A stretch of 64,000 nucleotides of DNA from contig CABULH010000007.1 of NCBI GenBank assembly GCA_902492455.1, positions 62,001 through 126,000 of the forward strand, written 5' to 3'. The position numbers were made by a program, and so were the translations under genes. Shown piece by piece: positions 27,159 through 35,196 of the stretch. Every line of letters begins with the position of its first letter. Position 1 is the stretch's first letter. Under the pieces are notes generated by a model. That model was not told where the DNA came from. It saw nothing but the letters and a program-made list of their open reading frames with translations, and did not search any database. The DNA is from an uncultured Oscillospiraceae bacterium. Its GTDB lineage: Bacteria > Bacillota > Clostridia > Oscillospirales > Acutalibacteraceae.

Positions 27159-28394
27159 ATGCGGAATACGATTCAAAAAAACTCAAGGCGGATGGAATGG
27201 TGCAAATGGGGAGGGTTAGCCCTCATTTGTATTACCGCTTTTTTGTACAGCCTTTTTTACGTGGAAACCGCAGGAAAATATTCGACAAGCTATTCTCCGG
27301 ACGAGGGGAACTATATCAATATGGCCAAACGGCTTTTATCCGAAGGGGTGTATAGCTTTTGGGGGAACGGGCCGGATGCCTACGTTTCTCCGGGTTTCCC
27401 ACTCTTTTTGGCCTTATTCATGAAAATATTCGGCACGGATTTACAGGGGATCTTCTGCATCAAAGTCATACAGTGCCTCTTGTCTGCTCTCACCGTTTTT
27501 TTCACCTTTATGCTGGGATATTTACTGACCAAGAAATACAGCGTGGGCATTATCGCCTCGACGTTGATAGCCATCAACGGTGTGTATGCATTTTACAGCT
27601 GTCGTCTGTTGACCGAGACCTTGTACTATTTCACCATGATGCTCTTTTTTGTGGTGTTTGTTCTTGCTGTACAGCGAGATAAACTATGGCTTCATCTTTT
27701 ATCAGGGGCGTTGCTGTGCGTTAGTGTCATGGTAAGGCCTTTGATCATCATTGTTCTGCCCTTTATCTATATTCCGCTGATTATCCGCAAATGGAAGCAA
27801 TGGAAAGAGATGTGTCAACCAATCCTTCTTTTTGCCGCCGGTTTCATTATAGTAGGGCTGCCTTGGTGGATACGCAACCTTGTCACCATGGATCGACTCA
27901 TTCTGCTCGCCACCCAAACCAATCCGATTTATGCGGGACTTGCTCAGAATGTAGCTGCGCTGGGACTGACGGATCCCGGCAGCTTACTCGGAAATGTGGC
28001 GCTTCTTTTTAAGCTCCTATTGAAGGATCCGCTGGGTACCCTCTACTGGATGACCCTAGGCAAATTTAATATTATTTTTATGGCAAATTCCGATGTGGGT
28101 TATGGGGTAATCTTCACCTCCGTGGTAAAAAATATCACCCTGTATATCGGATTGGCGGGATGTGTCCGCGCTTTTTTTACCAGAGAATATCGGTGGCCCA
28201 CCATTGTATTTCTGATTTATCTGCTCAGTTCGTTTTTATTTGTTCCTACACAACGGTACGCCCTGCAATATCTGCCTTTCCTGGCTATCTTTACCGGGTA
28301 TATCCTCACCATCTGTTTCCAGTCGAAACCATGTAAGGAGAATGCTCCTGCGCCGACGGAAACAACAAGTACGGAAATGGCCCAGGTGGACTGA
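27159..28394 (+). CDS. Glycosyltransferase family 39 (PMT-like) membrane protein
   Basis: A 411-residue protein with about ten membrane helices. The first outer loop has the acidic motif SPDEGNYINMAKRL, equivalent to the DE motif of PMT/ArnT enzymes. It is expected to transfer the polyprenyl-linked sugar on the outer face. AAGGAGG lies 11 bases before the ATG. It is the last gene of the GT2-DUF2304-EamA operon and shorter than the GT39 at 8107. Confidence 0.85.
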   Translation: MRNTIQKNSRRMEWCKWGGLALICITAFLYSLFYVETAGKYSTSYSPDEGNYINMAKRLLSEGVYSFWGNGPDAYVSPGFPLFLALFMKIFGTDLQGIFCIKVIQCLLSALTVFFTFMLGYLLTKKYSVGIIASTLIAINGVYAFYSCRLLTETLYYFTMMLFFVVFVLAVQRDKLWLHLLSGALLCVSVMVRPLIIIVLPFIYIPLIIRKWKQWKEMCQPILLFAAGFIIVGLPWWIRNLVTMDRLILLATQTNPIYAGLAQNVAALGLTDPGSLLGNVALLFKLLLKDPLGTLYWMTLGKFNIIFMANSDVGYGVIFTSVVKNITLYIGLAGCVRAFFTREYRWPTIVFLIYLLSSFLFVPTQRYALQYLPFLAIFTGYILTICFQSKPCKENAPAPTETTSTEMAQVD

Positions 28395-28533
28395 CGATCG
28401 CTTAAAGCAGCGACAGAGTGAGAGGTAAAACAGAAAATGACGGGTCTTCTTTATCCTCTCGCCTTTACAAGCATAAAGACAGGTACTCACGTCGGTCGGC
28501 AATCTGTTGTAAGCAATGAAACGAGGAATCGAA

Positions 28534-28881
28534 ATGTTATTTATTGAGTATCCCAAATGCACTACCTGTCAAAAGGCTAAAAAATGGTTGGATGAAAATG
28601 GACTGACTTATATTGAGCGCAACATCAAGACGGATAACCCTACTTATGAGGAACTAAAAGCTTGGCTGGCGATCAGCCATCTGCCGTTGCGCCGCTTCTT
28701 CAATACCAGCGGTTTGCTCTATAAATCTATGGAACTAAAGGAAAAACTCCCCTCTATGTCCGAGGACGAACAGCTTCGCCTTTTGGCTACTGATGGCATG
28801 CTGGTCAAACGCCCCCTAATTGTGACAGAGAATCTGGTACTGGTGGGATTTAAAGCAGTGGAATGGGAGAAATTAAAATAA
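28534..28881 (+). CDS. ArsC/Spx-family thioredoxin-fold protein
   Basis: A 115-residue protein with a CTTC redox motif at residues 9-12 and the family blocks ERNIKTDNPTYEEL, RRFFNTSG and DGMLVKRPLIV. Members include glutaredoxin-type arsenate reductases, Spx and YffB. With no ars genes nearby, a redox or regulatory role is as likely as arsenate reduction. The ATG follows GAGGAA. A long terminator ends the gene. Confidence 0.88.
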   Translation: MLFIEYPKCTTCQKAKKWLDENGLTYIERNIKTDNPTYEELKAWLAISHLPLRRFFNTSGLLYKSMELKEKLPSMSEDEQLRLLATDGMLVKRPLIVTENLVLVGFKAVEWEKLK

Positions 28882-28890
28882 AAGCGGTAC

Positions 28891-28944
28891 ACAGAAAAAG
28901 AGAGAAAAATCTGCTGGATAGCAGATTTTTCTCTCTTTTTCTGT
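28891..28944. terminator. Very long perfect terminator hairpin
   Basis: A perfect 25-bp stem (28891-28915 with 28920-28944) closed by a GGAT loop. Internal A5 and T5 runs make it able to end transcripts either way. Confidence 0.88.
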
Positions 28945-29013
28945 CATTATATTACCATAAAAAACGCAAAAAATCAAGTCTTGTACTTTTTGATCCAAGG
29001 AGGTATCTATAGA

Positions 29014-29517
29014 GTGAAAGGGGATGACTCTATGGATACCTTGTTCAAACTGACGCCGCTTCGGGTTGAAGCTGTCCAACTCGCCCGACAGATGGAGGCA
29101 TGCAATCGTATGAGCCGCCACTATGGATTATCTCTCGACTATTCGCAAATACAGGAATTAGAAGAAGGACGTTATCGTGCACTGGCAGATTACGGCCGTA
29201 TAGAATTTGGTGAAGGCATTCTGCAAGATCTGGTCCAAATGTTTTGTGACTCTCCTTATCTCACTCAGGAAAATTATGCGGCTGTCCTAGCAGAATTACA
29301 GGATATATTCTATTACTTTAAAAGTGAATCCATGGATTTCTTGACGGATGAAGAACTGCTGGAAGTGATGCGAGCACTATTCAACGGCAAGGCTCAGGGT
29401 TCGACTGCTTATCTGTCAGGAACTTCTATGGAGACGCTCTGTCGTTATTTTCGAGGAGGTTGGATTGAGGAGGGGCCGACAGACAGAGAGGGGGAGGACA
29501 ATGATGCAGAGGGATGA
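29014..29517 (+). CDS. DUF6323 family hypothetical protein
   Basis: A 167-residue soluble protein. The sequence, with LARQMEACNRMSRHYGLSL, IEFGEGILQDL, CDSPYLTQENYA and FNGKAQGS, matches my memory of DUF6323, usually found next to DUF6179 in Clostridia. Function is unknown. A canonical AAGGAGGT lies nine bases before the GTG at 29014; ATG 29032 with AAAGGGG is an alternative six codons in. The 3' end overlaps the next gene. Confidence 0.7.
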   Translation: MKGDDSMDTLFKLTPLRVEAVQLARQMEACNRMSRHYGLSLDYSQIQELEEGRYRALADYGRIEFGEGILQDLVQMFCDSPYLTQENYAAVLAELQDIFYYFKSESMDFLTDEELLEVMRALFNGKAQGSTAYLSGTSMETLCRYFRGGWIEEGPTDREGEDNDAEG

Positions 29518-30388
29518 AACAATACCCTTTCATAACGAAACCTGTTCAGATGAAGAGAGGGCCTTGCTGCAGGCAAAATTTTGGAAGCTTCTTTCCAGAC
29601 AGACTGCGCTTTTTACAATGGGAGAAAGCCGTTCTGTGCCGCATGAGACGGCACAGGAATTGCTGCGTTCCCTGTGTTATACATTGAAAATCGACGGTAT
29701 CCATGACGTGGAACGCATAAAAAAATTGTTGTCTGTTGATCTGCAGGAGGAATATAGCCGCTGTGTCCGGATTTTGGAGATAAAGAAAAAAACGGGACAT
29801 CGTCTGTGGCAGACCGTTTGCCTTCGTGCACCGACTTTGAGAAATAAAGCTATGGAGGATACTCTGCACAGTATCGGTGGTTTCTGGAAACGATATGATA
29901 TACACTACTCTGCGCACCGCATTCCCTGCGATATTGACTATCCGCTTTGTCACCCGGTTCCCGATAGTTTACAGGGCGTGGATTATGTTACAGAATACCT
30001 ACGGCGGCTGATGATGGAAAATAATCTGCTTTGTCGATTGGATACCTCATGCTGTGAACGGCTATTAGAATCCCTCCATCCGCATTATCGTTGGCTGGTT
30101 CTTAATCTTTATGAACCGATTGCCGCCAACGCTCTCGGGCTGACATTAGTCAACGGAGACATCAGGAGCATGAAAATAACTCCGTCGATTCGAGAAAAAA
30201 TCCTCTCCCTGTTATCGACGCTGCCAGAAGCAGACGCTCTTCAACGGCTGCGCCGTGCTGCACAATCCCTCTGTTGGGAATTGAATATTCACAGCGCTTT
30301 TTCGCGGATGTATTTGGAGGATTGGGCTGTCAGCCTTTTACCGCGTATTCGTTCCTGTGCTTCATGCGGTATTTTTCTTTCCTTTTAG
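29501..30388 (+). CDS. DUF6179 family hypothetical protein
   Basis: A protein of about 295 residues with no membrane segment. The N-terminal part carries KLLSRQTALFTMGESRSVP and AQELLRSLCYTL, which fit DUF6179. Function is unknown. GGGGGAGG lies just before ATGATG at 29501-29506; the second ATG has the better spacing. It overlaps the DUF6323 gene by 17 bases, so the two proteins probably work together. Confidence 0.7.
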   Translation: MMQRDETIPFHNETCSDEERALLQAKFWKLLSRQTALFTMGESRSVPHETAQELLRSLCYTLKIDGIHDVERIKKLLSVDLQEEYSRCVRILEIKKKTGHRLWQTVCLRAPTLRNKAMEDTLHSIGGFWKRYDIHYSAHRIPCDIDYPLCHPVPDSLQGVDYVTEYLRRLMMENNLLCRLDTSCCERLLESLHPHYRWLVLNLYEPIAANALGLTLVNGDIRSMKITPSIREKILSLLSTLPEADALQRLRRAAQSLCWELNIHSAFSRMYLEDWAVSLLPRIRSCASCGIFLSF

Positions 30389-30456
30389 TTTCATTTTGTG
30401 TTATACTAATACGGACATATCCAACGATAATTTCTGTGTTGAAAGGGAGATACAAG

Positions 30457-30906
30457 ATGAGCAAAACCCAACTGGTTCAGCAGGAAATGATGAAGGCTCT
30501 TAAAGAACGGCAGACGGAACGCAAGGCTGCTCTGTCTCTGCTGCTTTCCGCTCTGAAGGCTGCGGGAAAGGACGCACAGCGGGAACTGCGGGAAGAGGAA
30601 GAAAATACAATCATTCAAAAGGAAATCAAGCAAACCAAGGAAACCATGGAGAGCGCACCCGCCAGCCGAACAGATATCCTGGAGGAATGCCGATTCCGGA
30701 TTGCCGTGCTGTCGGAATTTGCGCCGGAAGAGATGAGCGAGGAACAGATTCGTTTGGTTATTGCCGATGTTTTGGCGGAGTTGGAATTAACCTCGCCGAC
30801 ATCCAAGGACAAAGGAATCATTATGAAGAACCTGATGCCCCGTGTCAAGGGCAAGGCAGACGGCGCTTTGGTGAACCGTCTGGTGGCGGATGTTCTGAAC
30901 GGTTGA
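30457..30906 (+). CDS. GatB/YqeY domain protein
   Basis: A 149-residue protein of the YqeY family, which resembles the tail domain of the GatB amidotransferase subunit and may bind tRNA. Motifs include RKAALSLLLSALK, EIKQTKE and MPRVKGKADGALVN. The ATG follows AAAGGGAGA; the long in-frame extension upstream overlaps the DUF6179 gene in another frame. It lies 18 bases upstream of the YwlG-like gene. Confidence 0.9.
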   Translation: MSKTQLVQQEMMKALKERQTERKAALSLLLSALKAAGKDAQRELREEEENTIIQKEIKQTKETMESAPASRTDILEECRFRIAVLSEFAPEEMSEEQIRLVIADVLAELELTSPTSKDKGIIMKNLMPRVKGKADGALVNRLVADVLNG

Positions 30907-30924
30907 TTCAAGGAGGAAGGGGGT

Positions 30925-31476
30925 ATGCTGGACGATATTCAACGACAGGCACAGGCGGCCATGATACAGCTGCTGGATACTGTCGGTCCGCAGAAAAAGA
31001 CGTTTGTGGTAGTGGGCTGCTCCTCCAGTGAAGCAGCAGGGAAGAGGATCGGTTCCTTTTCCAGTCCGGAAATTGCTCGGGCAATTTTCGACGGTCTCTA
31101 TCCTGTGGTTCGGGAACGAGGCCTGTATCTGGCCGCCCAATGCTGCGAACATTTGAATCGGGCATTGATTGTAGAACGGGAAGCAGCGCAGCTTTATAGG
31201 CTGGAAATCGTCAATGTTGTTCCTCAGCCCAAAGCGGGCGGCTCTTTTGCCACTGCCGCTTATGAATCTTTTACGGATCCTGTGGCGGTGGAGGAGCTCC
31301 AAGCGGTTTGCGGTATGGATATTGGAAATACCTTGATCGGGATGCATTTAGCCCGGGTGGCGGTTCCGGTGAGATTGGAAATCCGCAGGATTGGAGAAGC
31401 GGCGTTAGTTTGCGCGCGGACACGTCCAAAATTCATTGGCGGAGAACGGGCGCACTACGACGAAAAACTGTTATAA
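30925..31476 (+). CDS. YwlG/UPF0340 family protein
   Basis: A 183-residue protein of the TIGR01440 (DUF436) family of unknown function. Seen are VVVGCSSSEAAGKRIGSFSS near residue 28, AAQCCEHLNRALIVE and the C-terminal RPKFIGGERAHYDE. It starts after AAGGAGGAAGGGGG. It forms a short operon with the YqeY-like gene. Confidence 0.9.
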   Translation: MLDDIQRQAQAAMIQLLDTVGPQKKTFVVVGCSSSEAAGKRIGSFSSPEIARAIFDGLYPVVRERGLYLAAQCCEHLNRALIVEREAAQLYRLEIVNVVPQPKAGGSFATAAYESFTDPVAVEELQAVCGMDIGNTLIGMHLARVAVPVRLEIRRIGEAALVCARTRPKFIGGERAHYDEKLL

Positions 31477-31479
31477 ACA

Positions 31480-31511
31480 AAACGCCCAGACATAGTGTCT
31501 GGGCGTTTTGT
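31480..31511. terminator. Bidirectional terminator between ywlG-like and murC
   Basis: A perfect 14-bp stem (AAAACGCCCAGACA and complement) around a four-base loop, flanked by A and T runs. It serves both convergent genes. Confidence 0.92.
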
Positions 31512-32902
31512 TAGGCAATTGCTGATTTTTCTTTGAGACGAGCCGCGATCATGCGGGCACATTTATAAACATCACCGCCACCCATGGTGAGTACCAGATC
31601 CCCTGGCTCTACGTTTTCGGTTACATAATCAGTAATTTCCGCAAAGGCGGGGATATACAAGGATCCAGGGATGCGGTCGGTAATCTGGGCAGAGGATATA
31701 TGAACCGTGTTTTCCTCTCTGGAACCCATGATATCGCTGACGATCACCTTATCGGCCAGGGAAAGGGATTCCACAAATCCATCCAGATGCCGCGCCGTGC
31801 GGGTGAAGGTGAATGGCTGAAAAATGGCCCAAACCCGCTGATATCCCATCCCCTTGGCAGCGCTGAGGGTGGCGCTGATCTCGGTTGGATGATGGGCGTA
31901 ATCATCGGCGATGGTTACGCCGGCAAAGGAGCCCAAAAACTCAAAACGCCGTCCTGCACCGTGAAAGCTTGCCAAACCCTCGGCAATCTGTTCCGCCGTA
32001 GCGCCGCAGAGATTAGCCGCTGCCGCTGCCGCCACAGAGTTAGCGACATTGTGCATACCAGGAACTCCCAACTGAATATGCGCCTGAAATACACCATTAT
32101 GATACAAATCATATTCCCCATAGGAGCCGTCGTGGACAGTGACGTTGCGGGCATGCCAGGGAAAAGTCTCGTCCAACCCGTAAAAAATCACCGGCTTATC
32201 GGCAAACTGAGCCAAGGCTTTACAGGTGTTCTCGTCGTTGCCGTTGGCGATAACCACCCGGGAAGCACCGGAGGCAAAACGGCGGAAGGAGGAAATGACA
32301 TTTTCCAGCGAACCGAAATAATCCAGATGATCCGCGTCAACATTGAGGATAACCGCCACATCAGTGGCCATGGAGAGATAATGATCCTGGAATTCACAAG
32401 CCTCGCACACCATGGTATCGGTGTGTCCCGCCCGTCCGTTGGCGTTGATAAGGGGAAGACGGCCGCCGATAAACAGGGTAGGATCCAATCCCGCCTGAAG
32501 CAGAATTTGTGAGATCATTGAGGTGGTGGTGGTTTTTCCGTGGGTGCCTGCCACCGCCACCGTATTGGAATAACGGCGGGTGATCATTCCCAGCAGCTTT
32601 GCCCGTTCCAGCAGCGGAATGTTCCGGTCACGCGCCGCTGTCAGCTCCGGATTGGCGGCGTTGACGGCGGCGGTGAAAACCACCAGCTCCGCATCTCCAA
32701 TGTTTTCCGCCGCATGTCCCATGAATATGGGAATTCCAAGGGTACGCAGCCTATTCACATTATCGGATTCGTTGACATCTGAACCAGTCAGCGTATACCC
32801 AAGGGAATGGAGAATCTCCGCCAACGGACTCATCCCCGAACCTCCGATGCCCACGAAATGAATTCGCTTGACGCAATGCAGAATATCCTTGTCGTCGTCC
32901 AT
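31511..32902 (-). CDS. murC: UDP-N-acetylmuramate--L-alanine ligase
   Basis: Mur ligase that adds the first amino acid to the peptidoglycan stem. The N-terminal FVGIGGSGMSPLAEIL is the MurC UDP-binding loop. The ATP loop is VAVAGTHGKTTTTSM, the middle domain has CEACEFQDHYL, and the C-terminal DDYAHHPTEI is MurC-specific. The 463-residue length is normal. It stands alone, divergent from miaB. Confidence 0.97.
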   Translation of the reverse strand: MDDDKDILHCVKRIHFVGIGGSGMSPLAEILHSLGYTLTGSDVNESDNVNRLRTLGIPIFMGHAAENIGDAELVVFTAAVNAANPELTAARDRNIPLLERAKLLGMITRRYSNTVAVAGTHGKTTTTSMISQILLQAGLDPTLFIGGRLPLINANGRAGHTDTMVCEACEFQDHYLSMATDVAVILNVDADHLDYFGSLENVISSFRRFASGASRVVIANGNDENTCKALAQFADKPVIFYGLDETFPWHARNVTVHDGSYGEYDLYHNGVFQAHIQLGVPGMHNVANSVAAAAAANLCGATAEQIAEGLASFHGAGRRFEFLGSFAGVTIADDYAHHPTEISATLSAAKGMGYQRVWAIFQPFTFTRTARHLDGFVESLSLADKVIVSDIMGSREENTVHISSAQITDRIPGSLYIPAFAEITDYVTENVEPGDLVLTMGGGDVYKCARMIAARLKEKSAIA

Positions 32903-33223
32903 GCTGTACCATGCCTTTCCGCCAGCTGAATAAACAACCAGCGCGTAAAATAACGGCGTTCCACATACACTCAGCAGACAAGGGGGAACAATCCTACCGC
33001 CGGTATTAAAACTAGCGGGACGGCGGCAATTGACGTAAGCAAATCTTGTTGCCTCTTGTCCAATGAAGATATAGAAACTGCATGACTATTATATTGCCAT
33101 ACAGCAGAAAATGGAACACCTTTTTCTTATTTTATCCAATATTTTCATCATATAATCCTTGAGGCCGATATTTCATCATCAAAAAAACCAAGGCGTTATT
33201 TCGACGAAAACCGCAATTTTGCA
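32903..33223. other. Non-coding interval between murC and miaB
   Basis: About 410 bases separate the two divergent starts. It is AT-rich from 33050 on. I see the miaB promoter (annotated separately) but no gene, no clear riboswitch and no strong hairpin. A murC promoter must lie here but no good match was found. Confidence 0.5.
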
Positions 33224-33252
33224 TTGAAAAATACACAACATCTTGGTATACT
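33224..33252 (+). promoter_or_regulatory. Sigma-A promoter of the miaB operon
   Basis: TTGAAA (33224-33229), 17-base spacer and TATACT (33247-33252), lying 60 bases before the miaB start. Confidence 0.8.
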
Positions 33253-33312
33253 GAAAGAATCAGTGACTTCCCTGTGAATGCGCTGAACTTGGCGAAAGGG
33301 TAATCGTGGATT

Positions 33313-34725
33313 ATGGCTTCTATTCAAACAATCACACCGCAGGAGCTGGCGCTTCAGCAGGATTATGCGGCCCGCGTCCGTTCCTTTTACGCACAGCGTG
33401 GAGATGTGATCGCCCCGCTGGCCTGCGTTCGTACCTTTGGCTGCCAGCAGAACGTCTCCGATTCGGAACACATCAAAGGGATGCTGGCGCAGATGGGCTT
33501 CGGCTTTACGGAGACAACGGAAGAGGCGGATTTTATTCTGTTCAACACCTGCGCGGTACGAGAGCATGCACAGGATCGGGTGTTCGGCAATGTGGGCGCC
33601 CTGAAGACGCTGAAGCGCCATAAGCCTCATCTGTTGATCGCCTTGTGCGGCTGTATGGTGCAGCAAGCCCATGTGGCGGAAAAAATACGCCGGAGTTATC
33701 CCTTTGTGGGATTGGTCTTCGGCACCCATGTGCTGCATCGTTTTCCTGAGCTGCTGTGGGGCGCCCTTTCGGAAGGCAAGCGTGTTGTGGAAACGCCGGA
33801 ATGTGACGGCGTGCTGGCGGAAGGAATCGCTGTGCGGCGAGATGGGAATTTTAAAGCCTGGCTGCCTATCATGTACGGGTGCAACAATTTTTGTTCCTAC
33901 TGCGTGGTGCCATATGTCCGGGGCCGTGAGCGCAGCCGTGCGCCGGAAGATGTTTTAGCGGAAGCGCGCCAGTTGGTGGCAGAGGGATATAAAGAGATCA
34001 CCCTGCTGGGACAGAATGTGAATTCCTATGGTAAAGGCGAAGCTCACGGGGTGGATTTTCCCGCCTTACTGCGGCAGATCAATGCGATTGAAGGGGATTT
34101 TCTCATTCGTTTTATGACCTCCCATCCCAAGGACGCCACTCACGAGCTGTTCGACACCATTGCCCGGTGTGAAAAAGTATCCCGCCATTTTCATCTGCCT
34201 TTCCAGTCGGGAAGCAACCAGGTGCTGAAGATGATGAATCGGGGGTACACCCGGGAACAGTATCTGGAACTGATTGAGTATGCCCGAAAAGCCGTGCCCG
34301 GCATCGCCTTTACCAGCGACGTTATTGTGGGCTTCCCAGGCGAAACCCGGGAGGATTTTGAACAGACCCTGGATCTGATCAAACAAGTGAATTTTGTTTC
34401 CTTATTCACTTTTATCTTTTCGCCCCGTGAAGGGACGCCCGCTGCCGTCATGCCGGATCCCATACCAGCCGCAGAAAAATCCGCTTGGTTTCAGGAGATG
34501 AATAAGGTCCAGGAGGAATTGGCGGCTCAGCGGCTGGCAGGTATGGTGGGCTCTATCAGACAGGCGCTGATTGAGGAACGATGCGAGGGATTTCTGGAAG
34601 CCAGGCTGCCGGAAAATATCGTCATCCGGGTGGATGAAGGAGATGCACCCGTGGGAAGCTATGCTCAGGTGGAAATCACCGATGCTAAAAGCTGGATACT
34701 CATGGGGAAAATTATATCAGATTAA
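33313..34725 (+). CDS. miaB: tRNA-2-methylthio-N6-dimethylallyladenosine synthase
   Basis: Radical SAM methylthiotransferase that converts i6A37 to ms2i6A37 in tRNA, using two [4Fe-4S] clusters. The N-terminal cluster cysteines are in TFGCQQN, NTCAVRE and CGCMVQ, the SAM-cluster motif is CNNFCSYC near residue 194, and a C-terminal TRAM domain (about 405-470) is present. The 470-residue length is normal. It starts a long operon that also encodes MiaA, which makes its substrate. Confidence 0.97.
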   Translation: MASIQTITPQELALQQDYAARVRSFYAQRGDVIAPLACVRTFGCQQNVSDSEHIKGMLAQMGFGFTETTEEADFILFNTCAVREHAQDRVFGNVGALKTLKRHKPHLLIALCGCMVQQAHVAEKIRRSYPFVGLVFGTHVLHRFPELLWGALSEGKRVVETPECDGVLAEGIAVRRDGNFKAWLPIMYGCNNFCSYCVVPYVRGRERSRAPEDVLAEARQLVAEGYKEITLLGQNVNSYGKGEAHGVDFPALLRQINAIEGDFLIRFMTSHPKDATHELFDTIARCEKVSRHFHLPFQSGSNQVLKMMNRGYTREQYLELIEYARKAVPGIAFTSDVIVGFPGETREDFEQTLDLIKQVNFVSLFTFIFSPREGTPAAVMPDPIPAAEKSAWFQEMNKVQEELAAQRLAGMVGSIRQALIEERCEGFLEARLPENIVIRVDEGDAPVGSYAQVEITDAKSWILMGKIISD

Positions 34726-34746
34726 AAACGTGAAGGAGCAAATAAA

Positions 34747-35151
34747 ATGGATCAGATATTGGATATGGCAAGAGAACTGGGTTACGCAATTCAGCAGGAT
34801 GAACGGTTTATCCGCACCCAGCTGGCGCAGGCGGCAGCTGATGAAGACGAGGAACTGCAAGGCTTGATTGGGGAGTTTAATCTCAAGCGCATCGCCCTCA
34901 ATGCGGAAAACAACAAAGAGGATAAAGACGGAGAAAAAATTACCAAGCTGGATGGAGAGATTCGGGAAATCTACGGCCGGCTGATGATGAACGAGCATAT
35001 GGCGGCTTATAACGAAGCCAAAACCGAACTGGATAAATTGATCAATCAGATCGCCACTATCGTCACCATGTCCGCCCAGGGAGAGGACCCCGAAACCATC
35101 TCCGCCGAGGGCTGCGGAGGTAACTGTGCCGGCTGCAGCGGCTGCCATTGA
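34747..35151 (+). CDS. YlbF/YmcA (RicA-like) family protein with Cys-rich tail
   Basis: A 134-residue helical protein of the Com_YlbF family. In Bacillus subtilis the related RicA (YmcA), RicF and RicT form a complex carrying Fe-S clusters that affects RNA processing and development, and ymcA lies directly after miaB and before mutS-mutL, as here. This copy ends in a tail with four cysteines (CGGNCAGCSGC), suited to binding a cluster. Helical sequence spans about 1-110. The operon position suggests an assisting role for MiaB or RNA processing (inference). Confidence 0.85.
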   Translation: MDQILDMARELGYAIQQDERFIRTQLAQAAADEDEELQGLIGEFNLKRIALNAENNKEDKDGEKITKLDGEIREIYGRLMMNEHMAAYNEAKTELDKLINQIATIVTMSAQGEDPETISAEGCGGNCAGCSGCH

Positions 35152-35196
35152 CGCTGAGTTGCGGGATTATCAATTGTTGGAAGGAAGGGAATCCGC

